A DNA stretch of 64,000 nt from CAWJPY01 sp963844865. GTDB lineage: Bacteria > Acidobacteriota > Thermoanaerobaculia > Thermoanaerobaculales > Sulfomarinibacteraceae. Below are positions 35,098-44,753 of this stretch, piece after piece. The stretch's first letter is position 1. Every line of letters starts with the position of its first letter. A program made the translations under genes and the position numbers. The stretch is from NCBI GenBank assembly GCA_963844865.1, contig CAWJPY010000006.1, positions 186,001 to 250,000 on the forward strand, read 5' to 3'. The notes under the pieces are model-generated. The model did no database searches. It was not told the DNA's origin and was given only the letters and a program-made list of their open reading frames with translations.

Positions 35098-35505
35098 TCA
35101 GGGCTGCAGTAAGCGCAGATAGCTCCAGCTTGCGGCGGCGGTGAGGCCGGTCACGACCGCGCCCCACGCGAGATCCGCCAGGGTCACGGTCACCGGCCAG
35201 CCCGAGAGCGTTGCGAGGTTCGTGAGGTCGTAGGTCGCGTAGGCGATCAGACCGAACAACGCTCCGAGGAGGGCCACGTGCAGGAGCGGGGAGCCGGACC
35301 GCGGCAGCACGACGAAGGCGAGCAGCCCCGTGATGTAGAGGAGGTAGAAGATCACGGCCGCGCCCCAGCGCACGTTCGGCGCGAGCAGGTGGCCGATCTG
35401 GCTGCTGTAGAGCTTCCGGGCGACGACACCGAGCCACAGCGCGTCGAGCGCCAGGAAGGTGGCCAGGGTGAGGCCGAAGAGCGCGAGCAGCCTGAACGTC
35501 TTCAC
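35098..35505 (-). CDS. DUF2177 family membrane protein
   Basis: A 135-residue protein with four transmembrane helices (about residues 5-25, 45-65, 73-92 and 108-130) and the DUF2177 features LALDALWLGVVARKLY and GLIAYATYDLTNLATL. Function unknown. The GTG start at 35505 is supported by GAGGA seven bases upstream and by the family start KTFRLL. It is divergent from the DUF1295 gene 156 bp away; the two families are often neighbours in lipid-modification clusters, which suggests a linked membrane role. Confidence 0.85.
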   Translation of the reverse strand: MKTFRLLALFGLTLATFLALDALWLGVVARKLYSSQIGHLLAPNVRWGAAVIFYLLYITGLLAFVVLPRSGSPLLHVALLGALFGLIAYATYDLTNLATLSGWPVTVTLADLAWGAVVTGLTAAASWSYLRLLQP

Positions 35506-35661
35506 GATGTCCTCATGGTAGCACCCGTCCGATAATGGTACCCTCATCCCTGTCCCACGGCCGCAGCTCCCTGTCCCAGCGATCGTCGCCCGAAGCCGCT
35601 GGCGTCCCCGGGGGGAGGATCGTGGGAGGAGCGACTTCCGAAGGGATTCGGGACTGATCCG

Positions 35662-36450
35662 ATGCACTCGATCTTGCTGACCGGGGCCATGGTGGCGGCG
35701 CTGATGACTGCCGTCTGGGTGGCGAGCGTCATCGTCCGCAACGTCGGGATCATCGACGCGTTCTGGGGACTCGGGTTCGTCGTCGCGGCGTGGACCTACT
35801 ATGCGACGACCGACGGCTTCCCCGCGAGGAAGCTGCTGATCCTGTCGCTGGTCACGGTCTGGGGGCTCCGTCTCTCGCTCCATCTGGCGATCCGCAACTT
35901 CGGCAAGCCGGAGGACTACCGGTACCGGGCGATGCGGATGCGCCGGGGGCCGCGCTTCACCTGGGTGAGCCTGTTCTGGGTGTTCATTCCGCAGGCCGTG
36001 CTGCTGTGGGCGCTGTCGGTCCCATTGTGGCAGGCGCAGCGCGCACCCACGCCACAGCACCTGGGAGTGCTCGACGTGCTCGGAACGGTGGTCTTTGCCG
36101 TCGGTCTGCTCTTCGAGGCCGTCGGCGACGAGCAGCTCAGGCGCTTCAAGGCCGACCCGGCGAACCGGGGCAAGGTCATGGACCGCGGCCTCTGGCGCTT
36201 GACCCGCCACCCCAACTACTTCGGTGACGCAACGGTGTGGTGGGGCCTGACCCTGGTCGCGCTGGCCACGCCGGGAGCGCTCTGGGTGATCTACGCGCCG
36301 GTCGTGATGACGCTCCTCCTGCTCCGCGTTTCCGGCGTGCCCTTGCTCGAGAAGAAGCTCCAGGAGACCCGCCCGGGGTACCGCGAGTACGTCGAGCGGA
36401 CGAGCTCCTTCGTCCCGTGGTGCCCCCGGCGGAACGGACGAACGCGGTAG
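35662..36450 (+). CDS. DUF1295 family membrane protein (steroid 5-alpha-reductase-like)
   Basis: A 262-residue integral membrane protein with about six helices and the DUF1295 signatures VGIIDAFWGLGFV, EAVGDEQLRRFK, LTRHPNYFGDATVWWG and LLEKKLQETRPGY. The C-terminal part resembles steroid 5-alpha-reductases and isoprenylcysteine methyltransferases, so a role in lipid reduction or methylation is likely but unproven. The ATG at 35662 follows the family's start; no strong ribosome-binding site is seen. Confidence 0.88.
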   Translation: MHSILLTGAMVAALMTAVWVASVIVRNVGIIDAFWGLGFVVAAWTYYATTDGFPARKLLILSLVTVWGLRLSLHLAIRNFGKPEDYRYRAMRMRRGPRFTWVSLFWVFIPQAVLLWALSVPLWQAQRAPTPQHLGVLDVLGTVVFAVGLLFEAVGDEQLRRFKADPANRGKVMDRGLWRLTRHPNYFGDATVWWGLTLVALATPGALWVIYAPVVMTLLLLRVSGVPLLEKKLQETRPGYREYVERTSSFVPWCPRRNGRTR

Positions 36451-36623
36451 CTTCCCTCGCGCCCGGATCAGTCCCGAGTCCTCAGGGCTTGACGATCTTG
36501 CACCTGAAATATACCTTGTTTACACCATCTGAACGAGGTGGCCCGTCCACGCTGTACAGGCCCGGGGACCGGCGGACGCCATGCGTCGCGGGTGCCGGCG
36601 TCCCGGGAGAGGAGGAGTGCAGC

Positions 36624-36998
36624 ATGGAGCTCACCGAAGCCCGGACCATCGTCAGGACCCTCGCCCAGGGGGTCGACCCCATCACCGGCGAGGCGTTCGC
36701 CGCCGACAGCCCGTACAACCACCCGCAGGTGATCCGCGCCCTGTTCACCGTCCACGATCACGCCCAGAGCATGCGCAGCAGGATCGGCGTCGACGAGAAG
36801 CGCCAGCGCAACATCGAGCGGGGCCTGCCGTCCAACGCCGGCCTGCCCTGGACCGACGACGACCGCACGCGGGTCGCGTCTAGATTCAAGGACGGCCGGA
36901 CCTTCGAGGAGCTGGCGACCACCCTGGAGCGCACCCGCACCGCGATCCAGGCGGAGCTGATCCGCCAGGGTCTGGTCGATCCCGTCGTCACCGGTTGA
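36624..36998 (+). CDS. Small protein with a C-terminal helicase-tail-like helix-turn-helix
   Basis: A 124-residue soluble protein, start supported by GGAGAGGAGGAG. The N-terminal half reads MELTEARTIVRTLAQGVDPITG. The C-terminal half, GLPWTDDDRTRVASRFKDGRTFEELATTLERT, then AIQAELIRQGLV, is a Myb/HTH-like unit found at the ends of some helicases and in small stand-alone proteins. It may bind DNA or a protein partner. No operon partner is evident. Confidence 0.65.
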   Translation: MELTEARTIVRTLAQGVDPITGEAFAADSPYNHPQVIRALFTVHDHAQSMRSRIGVDEKRQRNIERGLPSNAGLPWTDDDRTRVASRFKDGRTFEELATTLERTRTAIQAELIRQGLVDPVVTG

Positions 36999-37088
36999 CT
37001 CGTGCGGCACCGGGCGCGCCCGCGCTCGAACGTTCGAAGGTGAAGGAGAACCTTTTCCTCTCCGGGCCGTTAACACCATCGTGTCAGG

Positions 37089-37110
37089 TTCGTTACGACA
37101 GGTGAACGAA
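37089..37110. promoter_or_regulatory. Possible operator upstream of the RND operon
   Basis: TTCGTT (37089-37094) and AACGAA (37105-37110) form a dyad with a ten-base centre, 24 bp before the adaptor start codon. The size fits a regulator dimer site, but no regulator gene is adjacent. Confidence 0.3.
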
Positions 37111-37133
37111 AGCGCGAGGCCCGGGAGGACACC

Positions 37134-38258
37134 ATGACCGCCAGAGCGAGGCGGAACATTCTACGAGGCGGGGTCGCGGTGGCGGCCCTCGGCGTGATCA
37201 CTCTGCTCGCCCTGTGGCTGATCCCACCGGGCGCGGGCAGGACCGCGGAGGCGGGGGATCAGGCAACGGCCGCCTCCGACGCGGCAGCCAAGACCGACGA
37301 CAGCGACAAGACCGAGAAGGCCCCGATCCCGGTCAAGGTCGCCGAGGCGACGACGGGCGACATCGCCGCCTACATCTCGACGACCGCCAACCTGGTCGCC
37401 GAGGCGGATGTGCGGGTGCTCGCCGAGGCCGAGGGGCTCATCACCGATCTGAAGGTCGAGGAGGGGCGCAAGGTCGGCGCCGGCGACGTGCTCGCGGTGC
37501 TCGACCACTCGGCCGCGGAGATCGCCCTCAACAAGGCGCGGCTCAAGGCCGCCAACGCGGAGATGGCCTTCAGCCGGGCCGAGAAGACCCTCCGGGACGG
37601 GCTGATCTCGTCGGAGGAGTACGACCGCGTCCGCCTCGAGCACGAGGTCGCCCGGCAGGAGGTGGCGGAGGCGGAGTGGGCGCTTCAGAAGACCGTCATC
37701 CGTGCGCCCTTCGCCGGCCAGGTCACGGAGCGCATGATCACGGTCGGTCAGCACGTGCGCCCCGGCGACGTGCTGTTCGGTGTCGCCAGCTTCGACCCCC
37801 TGATCGCGCGGCTCTACCTGGCCGAGAGCGACGTGCTCCACCTCGCCGAGGGGCGAGCGGTCAGAATCAGCCTCGCCGCCGACCCCAGCCTCTCGTTCCG
37901 AGGCCGGATCCGCCAGATCAGCCCGGTGGTGGACACCGCCACCGGGACGGTCAAGGTCACCGTTGAGGCCGTTGCCCCGCCCCAGACCGTGCGCCCCGGA
38001 GCGTTCGTGACCGTGGACATCGAGCGCGAGCGCCACCCGGCCGCGGTGCTCCTGCCGCGCGAGGCGGTGGTGCGCGAGCTGCGCTCGGCCCACGTGTTCG
38101 TGGCCTCGGACGACGGCACCGCCGTCAAGCGGATCGTCGAGCTCGGGCTCGAGGAGGGCGACCTGATCGAAGCGATCGACGGAGTGAGCGCCGGCGAGCA
38201 GGTGATCATCGCCGGTCAGGGCGGCCTCAAGGCGGGCACCAAGATCAAGGTCCTGTAG
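37134..38258 (+). CDS. RND efflux periplasmic adaptor (membrane fusion protein)
   Basis: A 374-residue HlyD/AcrA-type adaptor. An N-terminal membrane anchor (residues 12-32) is followed by a charged linker, the barrel-sandwich (ADVRVLAEAEGLITDLKVEEG), a short helical hairpin (NKARLKAANAEMAFSRAEK), the lipoyl return (TVIRAPFAGQVTERMI) and a beta-barrel (ADPSLSFRGRIRQISPVVD). It links the inner-membrane pump to an outer-membrane channel. GGGAGGACACC precedes the ATG. The two permease genes follow (83 and 9 bp gaps). No TolC-like gene is present, so the channel must be encoded elsewhere. Confidence 0.92.
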   Translation: MTARARRNILRGGVAVAALGVITLLALWLIPPGAGRTAEAGDQATAASDAAAKTDDSDKTEKAPIPVKVAEATTGDIAAYISTTANLVAEADVRVLAEAEGLITDLKVEEGRKVGAGDVLAVLDHSAAEIALNKARLKAANAEMAFSRAEKTLRDGLISSEEYDRVRLEHEVARQEVAEAEWALQKTVIRAPFAGQVTERMITVGQHVRPGDVLFGVASFDPLIARLYLAESDVLHLAEGRAVRISLAADPSLSFRGRIRQISPVVDTATGTVKVTVEAVAPPQTVRPGAFVTVDIERERHPAAVLLPREAVVRELRSAHVFVASDDGTAVKRIVELGLEEGDLIEAIDGVSAGEQVIIAGQGGLKAGTKIKVL

Positions 38259-38341
38259 GCAGCCCGGGCGAGCATCCGACCCCCACGACCGCGGACCGGC
38301 GCGATCGCACCCACGAGCGCCCGGCCCGCCCCGGAGGCCCC

Positions 38342-41300
38342 ATGCGGATCGTCGAGTTCTCACTGCGGCGTCGAGTCACCGTCTGGATGTGCACCGTCGC
38401 GCTGGTGCTGTTCGGGCTGGTGGCCTTCGGCCGGCTTCCCCTCAACCTGATGCCCGACCTCAGCTACCCCAGCCTGACGGTGGAGACCCAGCTCCCGGGG
38501 GCGGCCCCCGCCGAGGTGGAGACCCTCCTCACGAGGCCCATCGAAGAGGTGGTCGGGATCGTCGGCGGGGTGCAGCGCCTGACCTCGGCGTCCCGTCCCG
38601 GCCTGTCCCAGGTCACCCTCGAGTTCGGGTGGGGCCGCAACATGGACTTCGCCGCCCTGGACGTGCGCCAGAAGCTGGACCTCGTGCGGCTTCCCGACGG
38701 CGCGACCAAGCCCCTCCTGCTCCGGTTCGACCCCGCCAACGACCCCGTGATGCGGCTCTACCTGACCGGCGGGCAGAGCCTCTATGAGCTGCGCTACGTG
38801 GCCGAGGAGCTGGTGAAGAAGGACCTCGAGCCCACCGAGGGCGTGGCCGCCATCAAGGTCCACGGCGGCTACGAGGAGGAGATCGAGGTCCGCATCGACG
38901 AGGGCCGCCTGGCGCTGCTCGGGCTCGGCATCGACCAGGTCAACGACCGCCTGCTGCGCGAGAACCTCAACCAGGCCGGCGGCAGCCTGTACGAGTCCGA
39001 GGCCCGCTACCTGGTGCGGGCGCGCAACGAGTTCCGCAACCTCGACGACATCCGTTCCACCGTCGTGCTCACCCAGGGCGGCCGCCGCGTCACCGTCGGC
39101 GACGTCGCCGCGGTCTCCAGGACCCACAAGCAGCGCGAGGTGATCAGCCGCTACGACGGCCGCGAGGCGGTGGAGCTCGCGGTCTACAAGGAGGGCGACG
39201 CGAACACCGTCCAGGTGGCGCGGTCGGTGACCTCGCGGCTCGAGCGCACCCGCAAGGAGCTGCCCGAGGGCGTGGAGATCGTCACCGGCGCCGACCAGTC
39301 GCGCTTCATCCAGGCCTCGGTGCGGGAGGTGCTCTCCAACGCTCTCCTCGGTGGCCTCGTGGCCATCGTGGTGCTGCTGCTGTTCCTCAAGGACGTGCGC
39401 GCGACCCTCGTCGTCGGCCTCGCGATTCCCATCTCCATCGTCGCCACCTTCTTCCTCATGTACCGCACCGGCACCAGCCTCAACGTGATGTCCCTGGGCG
39501 GGCTCGCCCTCGGCGTCGGGATGCTCGTCGACTCCGCCATCGTGGTGCTGGAGGCCATCGTCCGGCGCCGTGAGGACGGCCTCGAGGCGGTGGAGGCCGC
39601 CCGGGTCGGCGCCTCCGAGGTGGGCCAGGCCGTCATCGCCTCCACCTTGACCACCATCGCGGTCTTCCTGCCGGTGGTCTTCCTCGAGGGCATCGCCGCC
39701 CAGCTCTTCCGGGACACCGCGCTCACCGTCTCCTTCTCCCTGCTCGCTGCCCTCGTGGTGTCCCTGACCCTGATCCCGATGCTCACCGCACTGGGCGGCG
39801 GGCCGCCCCGGTCCGACGTCCGCGCCGGCGCGACCCCGGGGCGCCTGCGACGCCTGCTGCGGGCCGTGTTCACGACCGGCCCGTCGTTGGTGATCGCCGG
39901 GGTGCGGCGGGTCCTGACCGCCCTCGGGCGGCTGCTGGCCGTGGTCTGCTGGCCGGTCTCCCGGGTCTTCGACGCCATCCTCGGCCGCGTCACGGCCGGC
40001 TACCCGCGGCTGCTGAGCTGGTCGCTGGGCCACCGCGGCCTGGTGCTGGCCGTGGTCGCCGGGGTGGTGGCGGTGGCGGCCGCTCTGGTGCCGCGCCTCG
40101 GGTTCGACCTCATCCCGCCCCTGGCCCAGGGTGAGCTCTCGTTCCGGGTCGAGCTGCCGGAGGGCACGACCCTGGCGCTCACCGACGGGGTGGTGAGCGA
40201 CGCCGCGGCGGCCGTGGAGGAGGCGTCGGGAGTGGAGAGCGTCTCAACCGTGGCCGGGGGCGCGGGCCTGTCCCTGACCTCCACCGGAACCGAGGGCGAG
40301 AACATCGGCCGGATCCTGGTCCGCCTCGCGCCGGGCGCCGGTGGCGACGTGGAGTCGGCGGTGGCGGCCGTGCTGCGCGAGCACCTGGAGACCGTCCCGG
40401 AGGCGGCCGTGAAGCAGGAGCGGGGCACGAGCTTCAGCTTCCGCACGCCCATCGAGGTCGAGGTCTACAGCCAGGACCTCGGGGAGCTGCACGCGGTGGC
40501 GGCCGCCATCGCCCGCCGCATGGCCGGCGTGCCGGGGCTGGTGGACGTCCGGGCCTCCACGGAGCTCGGCAACCCCGAGGTCCAGGTCCGGTTCCGGCGC
40601 GAGGCCCTGGCCAGCCTCGGCCTCGATCTGTCCAGGGTGGCGCAGGCCGTGCGGACCAAGATCCAGGGCGACGTCGCGACCCGCTTCACCGAGGGCGACC
40701 GTGAGATCGACATCCGGGTGCGGGCGCTCGAGCACGGCGCGGCGTCGGTGGGCGACGTGGGCCAGCTGATCGTCGGCCACGGCGGCGGCCGCCCGATCTT
40801 CCTCTCCTCGGTCGCCGACATCCGGCTCACCGAGGGCCCGACGGAGGTGCGCCGCATCGGCCAGCGCCGCGCCGCCCTGGTGTGGGCGAACCTGGAGGGC
40901 CGGGACATGGCGGGAGCCGCGGCCGACGTGCGTGCCGTGCTGCGCTCGGAGCCGCTCCCGGCGGGGGTCAGCACGGCGCTGAGCGGCCAGGAGGAGGAGA
41001 TGCAGCGCTCCTACCGCTCCCTGATGCTGGCCATGGGCCTGGCCGTGTTCCTGGTCTACCTGGTGATGGCGTCCCAGTTCGAGAGCTTCCTCCACCCCTT
41101 CGTCATCATCTTCACCCTCCCACTGGGGGCGGTGGGGGTGATCCTGGCCCTCGCCGTCACCGGCACCAGCCTCAACGTCGTGGCCATCATCGGCGCCGTG
41201 ATGCTGGCCGGGATCGTGGTCAACAACGCCATCGTCCTCATCGACGCCGTCAACCAGCGGCGCCGCGCCGGCCTCCCCAAGGCCGAGGCGCTGATCGAGG

Positions 41301-41572
41301 CCGGACGCACGCGGCTGCGGCCGATCCTGATGACCTCGGCGACCACCATCTTCGGACTGCTCCCCATGGCCATCGGCCTGGGCGAGGGCGCGGAGCTGCG
41401 CGCCCCGCTCGCGATCACGGTCATCGGCGGGCTCTCCGTCGCGACCCTGCTCACCCTGGTGGTGATCCCGGTGGTGTACTCGCTCTTCGACCGGGAGGCG
41501 CTGGTGCTGCCGACCCAGGAGGGGGCCGAGGAGGTCCCGGTACCCGCCGGCGACCCGGTCGCGGCCGGCTAG
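38342..41572 (+). CDS. RND efflux permease subunit 1
   Basis: A 1076-residue inner-membrane proton-driven pump of the AcrB/MdtB superfamily with twelve predicted helices and two large periplasmic loops. It opens VEFSLRRRVTVWMCTVALVL. The proton-relay region in helix 4 is GMLVDSAIVVLEAIVRR, and the second half has VNNAIVLIDAVNQRRR followed by RPILMTSATTIFGLLPMA. An extra cytoplasmic and membrane stretch of about 70 residues (near 495-560) separates the halves. Paired with a second permease, it may form a mixed trimer as MdtB and MdtC do. Substrate not predictable. Confidence 0.92.
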   Translation: MRIVEFSLRRRVTVWMCTVALVLFGLVAFGRLPLNLMPDLSYPSLTVETQLPGAAPAEVETLLTRPIEEVVGIVGGVQRLTSASRPGLSQVTLEFGWGRNMDFAALDVRQKLDLVRLPDGATKPLLLRFDPANDPVMRLYLTGGQSLYELRYVAEELVKKDLEPTEGVAAIKVHGGYEEEIEVRIDEGRLALLGLGIDQVNDRLLRENLNQAGGSLYESEARYLVRARNEFRNLDDIRSTVVLTQGGRRVTVGDVAAVSRTHKQREVISRYDGREAVELAVYKEGDANTVQVARSVTSRLERTRKELPEGVEIVTGADQSRFIQASVREVLSNALLGGLVAIVVLLLFLKDVRATLVVGLAIPISIVATFFLMYRTGTSLNVMSLGGLALGVGMLVDSAIVVLEAIVRRREDGLEAVEAARVGASEVGQAVIASTLTTIAVFLPVVFLEGIAAQLFRDTALTVSFSLLAALVVSLTLIPMLTALGGGPPRSDVRAGATPGRLRRLLRAVFTTGPSLVIAGVRRVLTALGRLLAVVCWPVSRVFDAILGRVTAGYPRLLSWSLGHRGLVLAVVAGVVAVAAALVPRLGFDLIPPLAQGELSFRVELPEGTTLALTDGVVSDAAAAVEEASGVESVSTVAGGAGLSLTSTGTEGENIGRILVRLAPGAGGDVESAVAAVLREHLETVPEAAVKQERGTSFSFRTPIEVEVYSQDLGELHAVAAAIARRMAGVPGLVDVRASTELGNPEVQVRFRREALASLGLDLSRVAQAVRTKIQGDVATRFTEGDREIDIRVRALEHGAASVGDVGQLIVGHGGGRPIFLSSVADIRLTEGPTEVRRIGQRRAALVWANLEGRDMAGAAADVRAVLRSEPLPAGVSTALSGQEEEMQRSYRSLMLAMGLAVFLVYLVMASQFESFLHPFVIIFTLPLGAVGVILALAVTGTSLNVVAIIGAVMLAGIVVNNAIVLIDAVNQRRRAGLPKAEALIEAGRTRLRPILMTSATTIFGLLPMAIGLGEGAELRAPLAITVIGGLSVATLLTLVVIPVVYSLFDREALVLPTQEGAEEVPVPAGDPVAAG

Positions 41573-41581
41573 GAGGATGAT

Positions 41582-44500
41582 GTGAGCCTGCCGCGCCTCG
41601 CCGTCAAGCGGCCCATCACCACCGCGATGGTGCTCGCCAGCGTGCTCCTCGTGGGGGCCATCGCCGTCATGCGCCTGCCCTTGGCGTGGCTGCCCGAGAT
41701 CGACGCGCCCTTCATCGGGGTCGAGGTCACCTACCCCAACTCGCACCCGCGGCAGGTGGAGAAGGAGATCACGAAGCCCATCGAGGAGGCCCTGGCGACC
41801 CTGTCCGGGGTCAAGAAGATGACCACCACCTCACGCGCCGACGGCGCCCAGATCATCCTCGAGTTCGACTGGGGCCAGGAGCTGGACGTGGTCCGCATGA
41901 AGGTCTCGGAGAAGATCGACCAGGTCCGAGCCAGCTTGCCTGACGACGTCGTCAACGTGGTCATCTTCTCCTTCAACACCACCGACATCCCGGTGGTCCA
42001 GGGGCGCATCGCCGCGACCGGCGTCGACCTTTCCCAGAACTACGACCTGCTCGAGACCCGGGTCGTGAACCCCCTGCGGCGGGTACCCGGCGTCGCCCGG
42101 GTCGACCTCAACGGCATCGAGCCCCCGGAGCTCTTCATCGACCTCGAGCTGGACAAGGTCAAGGAGCACGGGGTCGACGTCGGCCGTCTCGTGCGCCTGC
42201 TCGACGGCGTGTCCCAGAACCTCGTCCTGGGTGAGGTCAACGAGGGCGGCCTGCGCTACACGGTGCGCTCCCTGGCCGCGTTCGACTCCCTCGACCACCT
42301 GCCCGACCTGCCCATCGACGAGCGCGGCCTGCGCCTCGGCGACATCGCGCGGATCCGTTACGAGGAACCGATCATCGAGTACGGCCGCCACCTCGCCGGC
42401 AAGCCCGCCATCGCCTTCGACGTCTACAAGGAGTCCACCGCCAACACGGTCGAGGTGGTCCAGGCCGTGAACAGGGTGCTCCACGAGGAGATCGACCGCG
42501 ACCCGCTGCTGGCCGGGATCGAGGTCTTCGTGTGGCAGGACCAGGGCCAGGAGATCCTGGACGGCCTCAACGGGCTCAAGTCCGCCGGCGCCATCGGCGC
42601 CCTGCTGGCCACGCTGTGCCTCTACTTCTTCCTGCGCCGGCTCGACGCCACCCTGATCGTGTCGCTCTCCATCCCGTTCTCGATCCTCGCCGCCTGCGGC
42701 GTGTTCTACTTCCTGGGCGGCTCGCTGAACATCCTCTCCATGATGGGCCTGATGCTCGCCGTGGGCATGCTGGTGGACAACGCGGTGGTGGTGCTGGAAG
42801 CCATCGATCGCCGCCTGCGGGCCGGCGTGGAACGACGCGCCGCGGCGCTCGAGGGCGCCAGCCAGGTGCTGATGGCGGTCACGGCGTCCACCGCCACCAC
42901 CCTGATCGTCTTCCTGCCCCTGGTGGTGGGCTCCGGGACCGCCCTCACCACCTGGCTCAAGGAGGTCGGTCTCGTCATCTCCATCGCGCTGGCGTGCTCC
43001 CTGTTCTCGTCCCTGACCCTGATCCCCCTCATGTCGGCGCACCTGCTGCGCAGCCGCGAGCCGCGCCGGGTGCGGCCGGTGGAGTGGCTCGAGGAGCGCT
43101 ACGTCCGGGTCCTGGGCTGGACGCTCGGCCACCGGGCCAAGACCTTCGGGCTGCTGGTGCTCGGCCTGGCGGTCGGCCTCGCGCCGTTCGCCCTCGGCCT
43201 GGTCAAGACGGCCATGTTCTCGGCGGTGGTGAACAAGCGCATGTACCTGGCCTACGAGTTCGCCGACTTCGCCTACAAGAGCGACGCCGAGCGGGCGGTG
43301 GACCAGATCGAGGCGTTCCTGTTCGCGCACTCGCAAGACTTCGGTGTCGAGTCGGTATACAGCTACTACACCGAGAACGAGGCCGGTACCACGATCACGC
43401 TGGACCGCGAGGACCTCGGCGACGAGGCCGCGAAGGAGCTGCGCACCAAGATCCGGGACGGCCTGCCCACGATCCCCGGGGTGCGGGTGTTCTTCCAGGA
43501 GGAGGCCGAGGGGGGCGGCTCGACGACCTACTTTTCGGTCAAGCTCTTCGGCCAGGACTCGGGCGTGCTCTACGACCTCGCGGACGAGGCGGCCCGGCGC
43601 CTGGCCACCGTCGATGGCGTCGAGGACGTCGCGCCGCCGCGCAAGGGCGGTCGGCGGGAGGTCCAGCTCCGCCTCGACCGCGACAAGGCGGCCGGCCTCG
43701 GGCTCACCGCCGACGACGTCACACGGCTGGTCTCGTTCTCCCTCGGCGGCCTGCGCCTGAACCGGTTCTCCTCGTCAGGCAAGGAGATCGACACCTGGAT
43801 CGCGCTGCGGCTCGAGGATCGCGAGAGCCTCGCCGACCTCAAGCAGATCCCCATCTCGACGCGCTCCGGCCGGCCCGTCCTGCTGGGCGACCTGGCGAGC
43901 TTCCAGGTCGTCGAGCGACCCCAGGAGATCCGGCGCGAGGACCGCAAGGTCCAGGTCGCGGTGCGCGGCACCTACGAGGGCGACGACTGGAAAGGGGCCA
44001 AGACGGAGATCGCGGCCTTGATGAACGCCTTCGACCTGCCGGCGGGGACCAGCTGGAGCTGGAACGACCGGATCCTGGAGCAGCAGAGCCAGGACCAGGA
44101 GATGGGGGTCAACTTCATGCTCGCCCTGGTCCTGGTCTACCTGGTCATGGCGTCCCTGTTCGAGTCCCTGGCGCAGCCGTTCGCGATCCTGTTCTCCATC
44201 CCCTTCGCCCTGCCCGGCGTTGCCTGGGTCCTCGCGCTGACCGGCACGCCCTTCAACCTGATGGCCCAGATCGGGCTGCTCATCCTCATGGGGGTGGTGG
44301 TCAACAACGGCATCGTCCTCGTCGACCACATCAACCTGCTGCGCCGCTCCGGGCTCGACCGTGACCAGGCCATCCTCGAGGCCGGCCGCGAGCGCCTGCG
44401 GCCGATCCTGATGACCGCGGCAACCACCATCGTCGGTCTGCTGCCGCTCTCGATCGGCGGGGCCAACGTGGACGGCCTCCTCTACTTCCCCATGGCGCGC

Positions 44501-44662
44501 ACGGTCATGGGCGGGCTGCTGTCGTCGGTGGTGCTGACGCTCCTCGTCCTGCCCTACGTCATGCTCGGCGTCGAGGGCGTCGCCTCTTGGGCGCGGCACG
44601 TCTGGCGGGGGTCATCCCCAGCTCCGGTGGGCGACGTGACGGAGGCGGCGCCGGCGGGCTGA
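41582..44662 (+). CDS. RND efflux permease subunit 2
   Basis: A 1026-residue RND pump similar to, but clearly distinct from, subunit 1. Key regions: the N-terminal helix (PITTAMVLASVLLVGAIAVM), GMLVDNAVVVLEAIDRRL in helix 4 and VVVNNGIVLVDHINLLRRSG in the second half. The GTG start lies nine bases after the previous stop, and TAGGAGG of that stop serves as ribosome-binding site, so translation is coupled. Last gene of the operon; no clear terminator is seen in the 90 bp before the convergent gene. Confidence 0.92.
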   Translation: MSLPRLAVKRPITTAMVLASVLLVGAIAVMRLPLAWLPEIDAPFIGVEVTYPNSHPRQVEKEITKPIEEALATLSGVKKMTTTSRADGAQIILEFDWGQELDVVRMKVSEKIDQVRASLPDDVVNVVIFSFNTTDIPVVQGRIAATGVDLSQNYDLLETRVVNPLRRVPGVARVDLNGIEPPELFIDLELDKVKEHGVDVGRLVRLLDGVSQNLVLGEVNEGGLRYTVRSLAAFDSLDHLPDLPIDERGLRLGDIARIRYEEPIIEYGRHLAGKPAIAFDVYKESTANTVEVVQAVNRVLHEEIDRDPLLAGIEVFVWQDQGQEILDGLNGLKSAGAIGALLATLCLYFFLRRLDATLIVSLSIPFSILAACGVFYFLGGSLNILSMMGLMLAVGMLVDNAVVVLEAIDRRLRAGVERRAAALEGASQVLMAVTASTATTLIVFLPLVVGSGTALTTWLKEVGLVISIALACSLFSSLTLIPLMSAHLLRSREPRRVRPVEWLEERYVRVLGWTLGHRAKTFGLLVLGLAVGLAPFALGLVKTAMFSAVVNKRMYLAYEFADFAYKSDAERAVDQIEAFLFAHSQDFGVESVYSYYTENEAGTTITLDREDLGDEAAKELRTKIRDGLPTIPGVRVFFQEEAEGGGSTTYFSVKLFGQDSGVLYDLADEAARRLATVDGVEDVAPPRKGGRREVQLRLDRDKAAGLGLTADDVTRLVSFSLGGLRLNRFSSSGKEIDTWIALRLEDRESLADLKQIPISTRSGRPVLLGDLASFQVVERPQEIRREDRKVQVAVRGTYEGDDWKGAKTEIAALMNAFDLPAGTSWSWNDRILEQQSQDQEMGVNFMLALVLVYLVMASLFESLAQPFAILFSIPFALPGVAWVLALTGTPFNLMAQIGLLILMGVVVNNGIVLVDHINLLRRSGLDRDQAILEAGRERLRPILMTAATTIVGLLPLSIGGANVDGLLYFPMARTVMGGLLSSVVLTLLVLPYVMLGVEGVASWARHVWRGSSPAPVGDVTEAAPAG

Positions 44663-44753
44663 ACGAGGCCTTGGCCATACCCACCTGTCTGGTCCGCCAC
44701 TCCGTCCTCGTCGAGCTTGTGGGAGGTCGGTGCCGGTCCGTCTCCGACCCCGG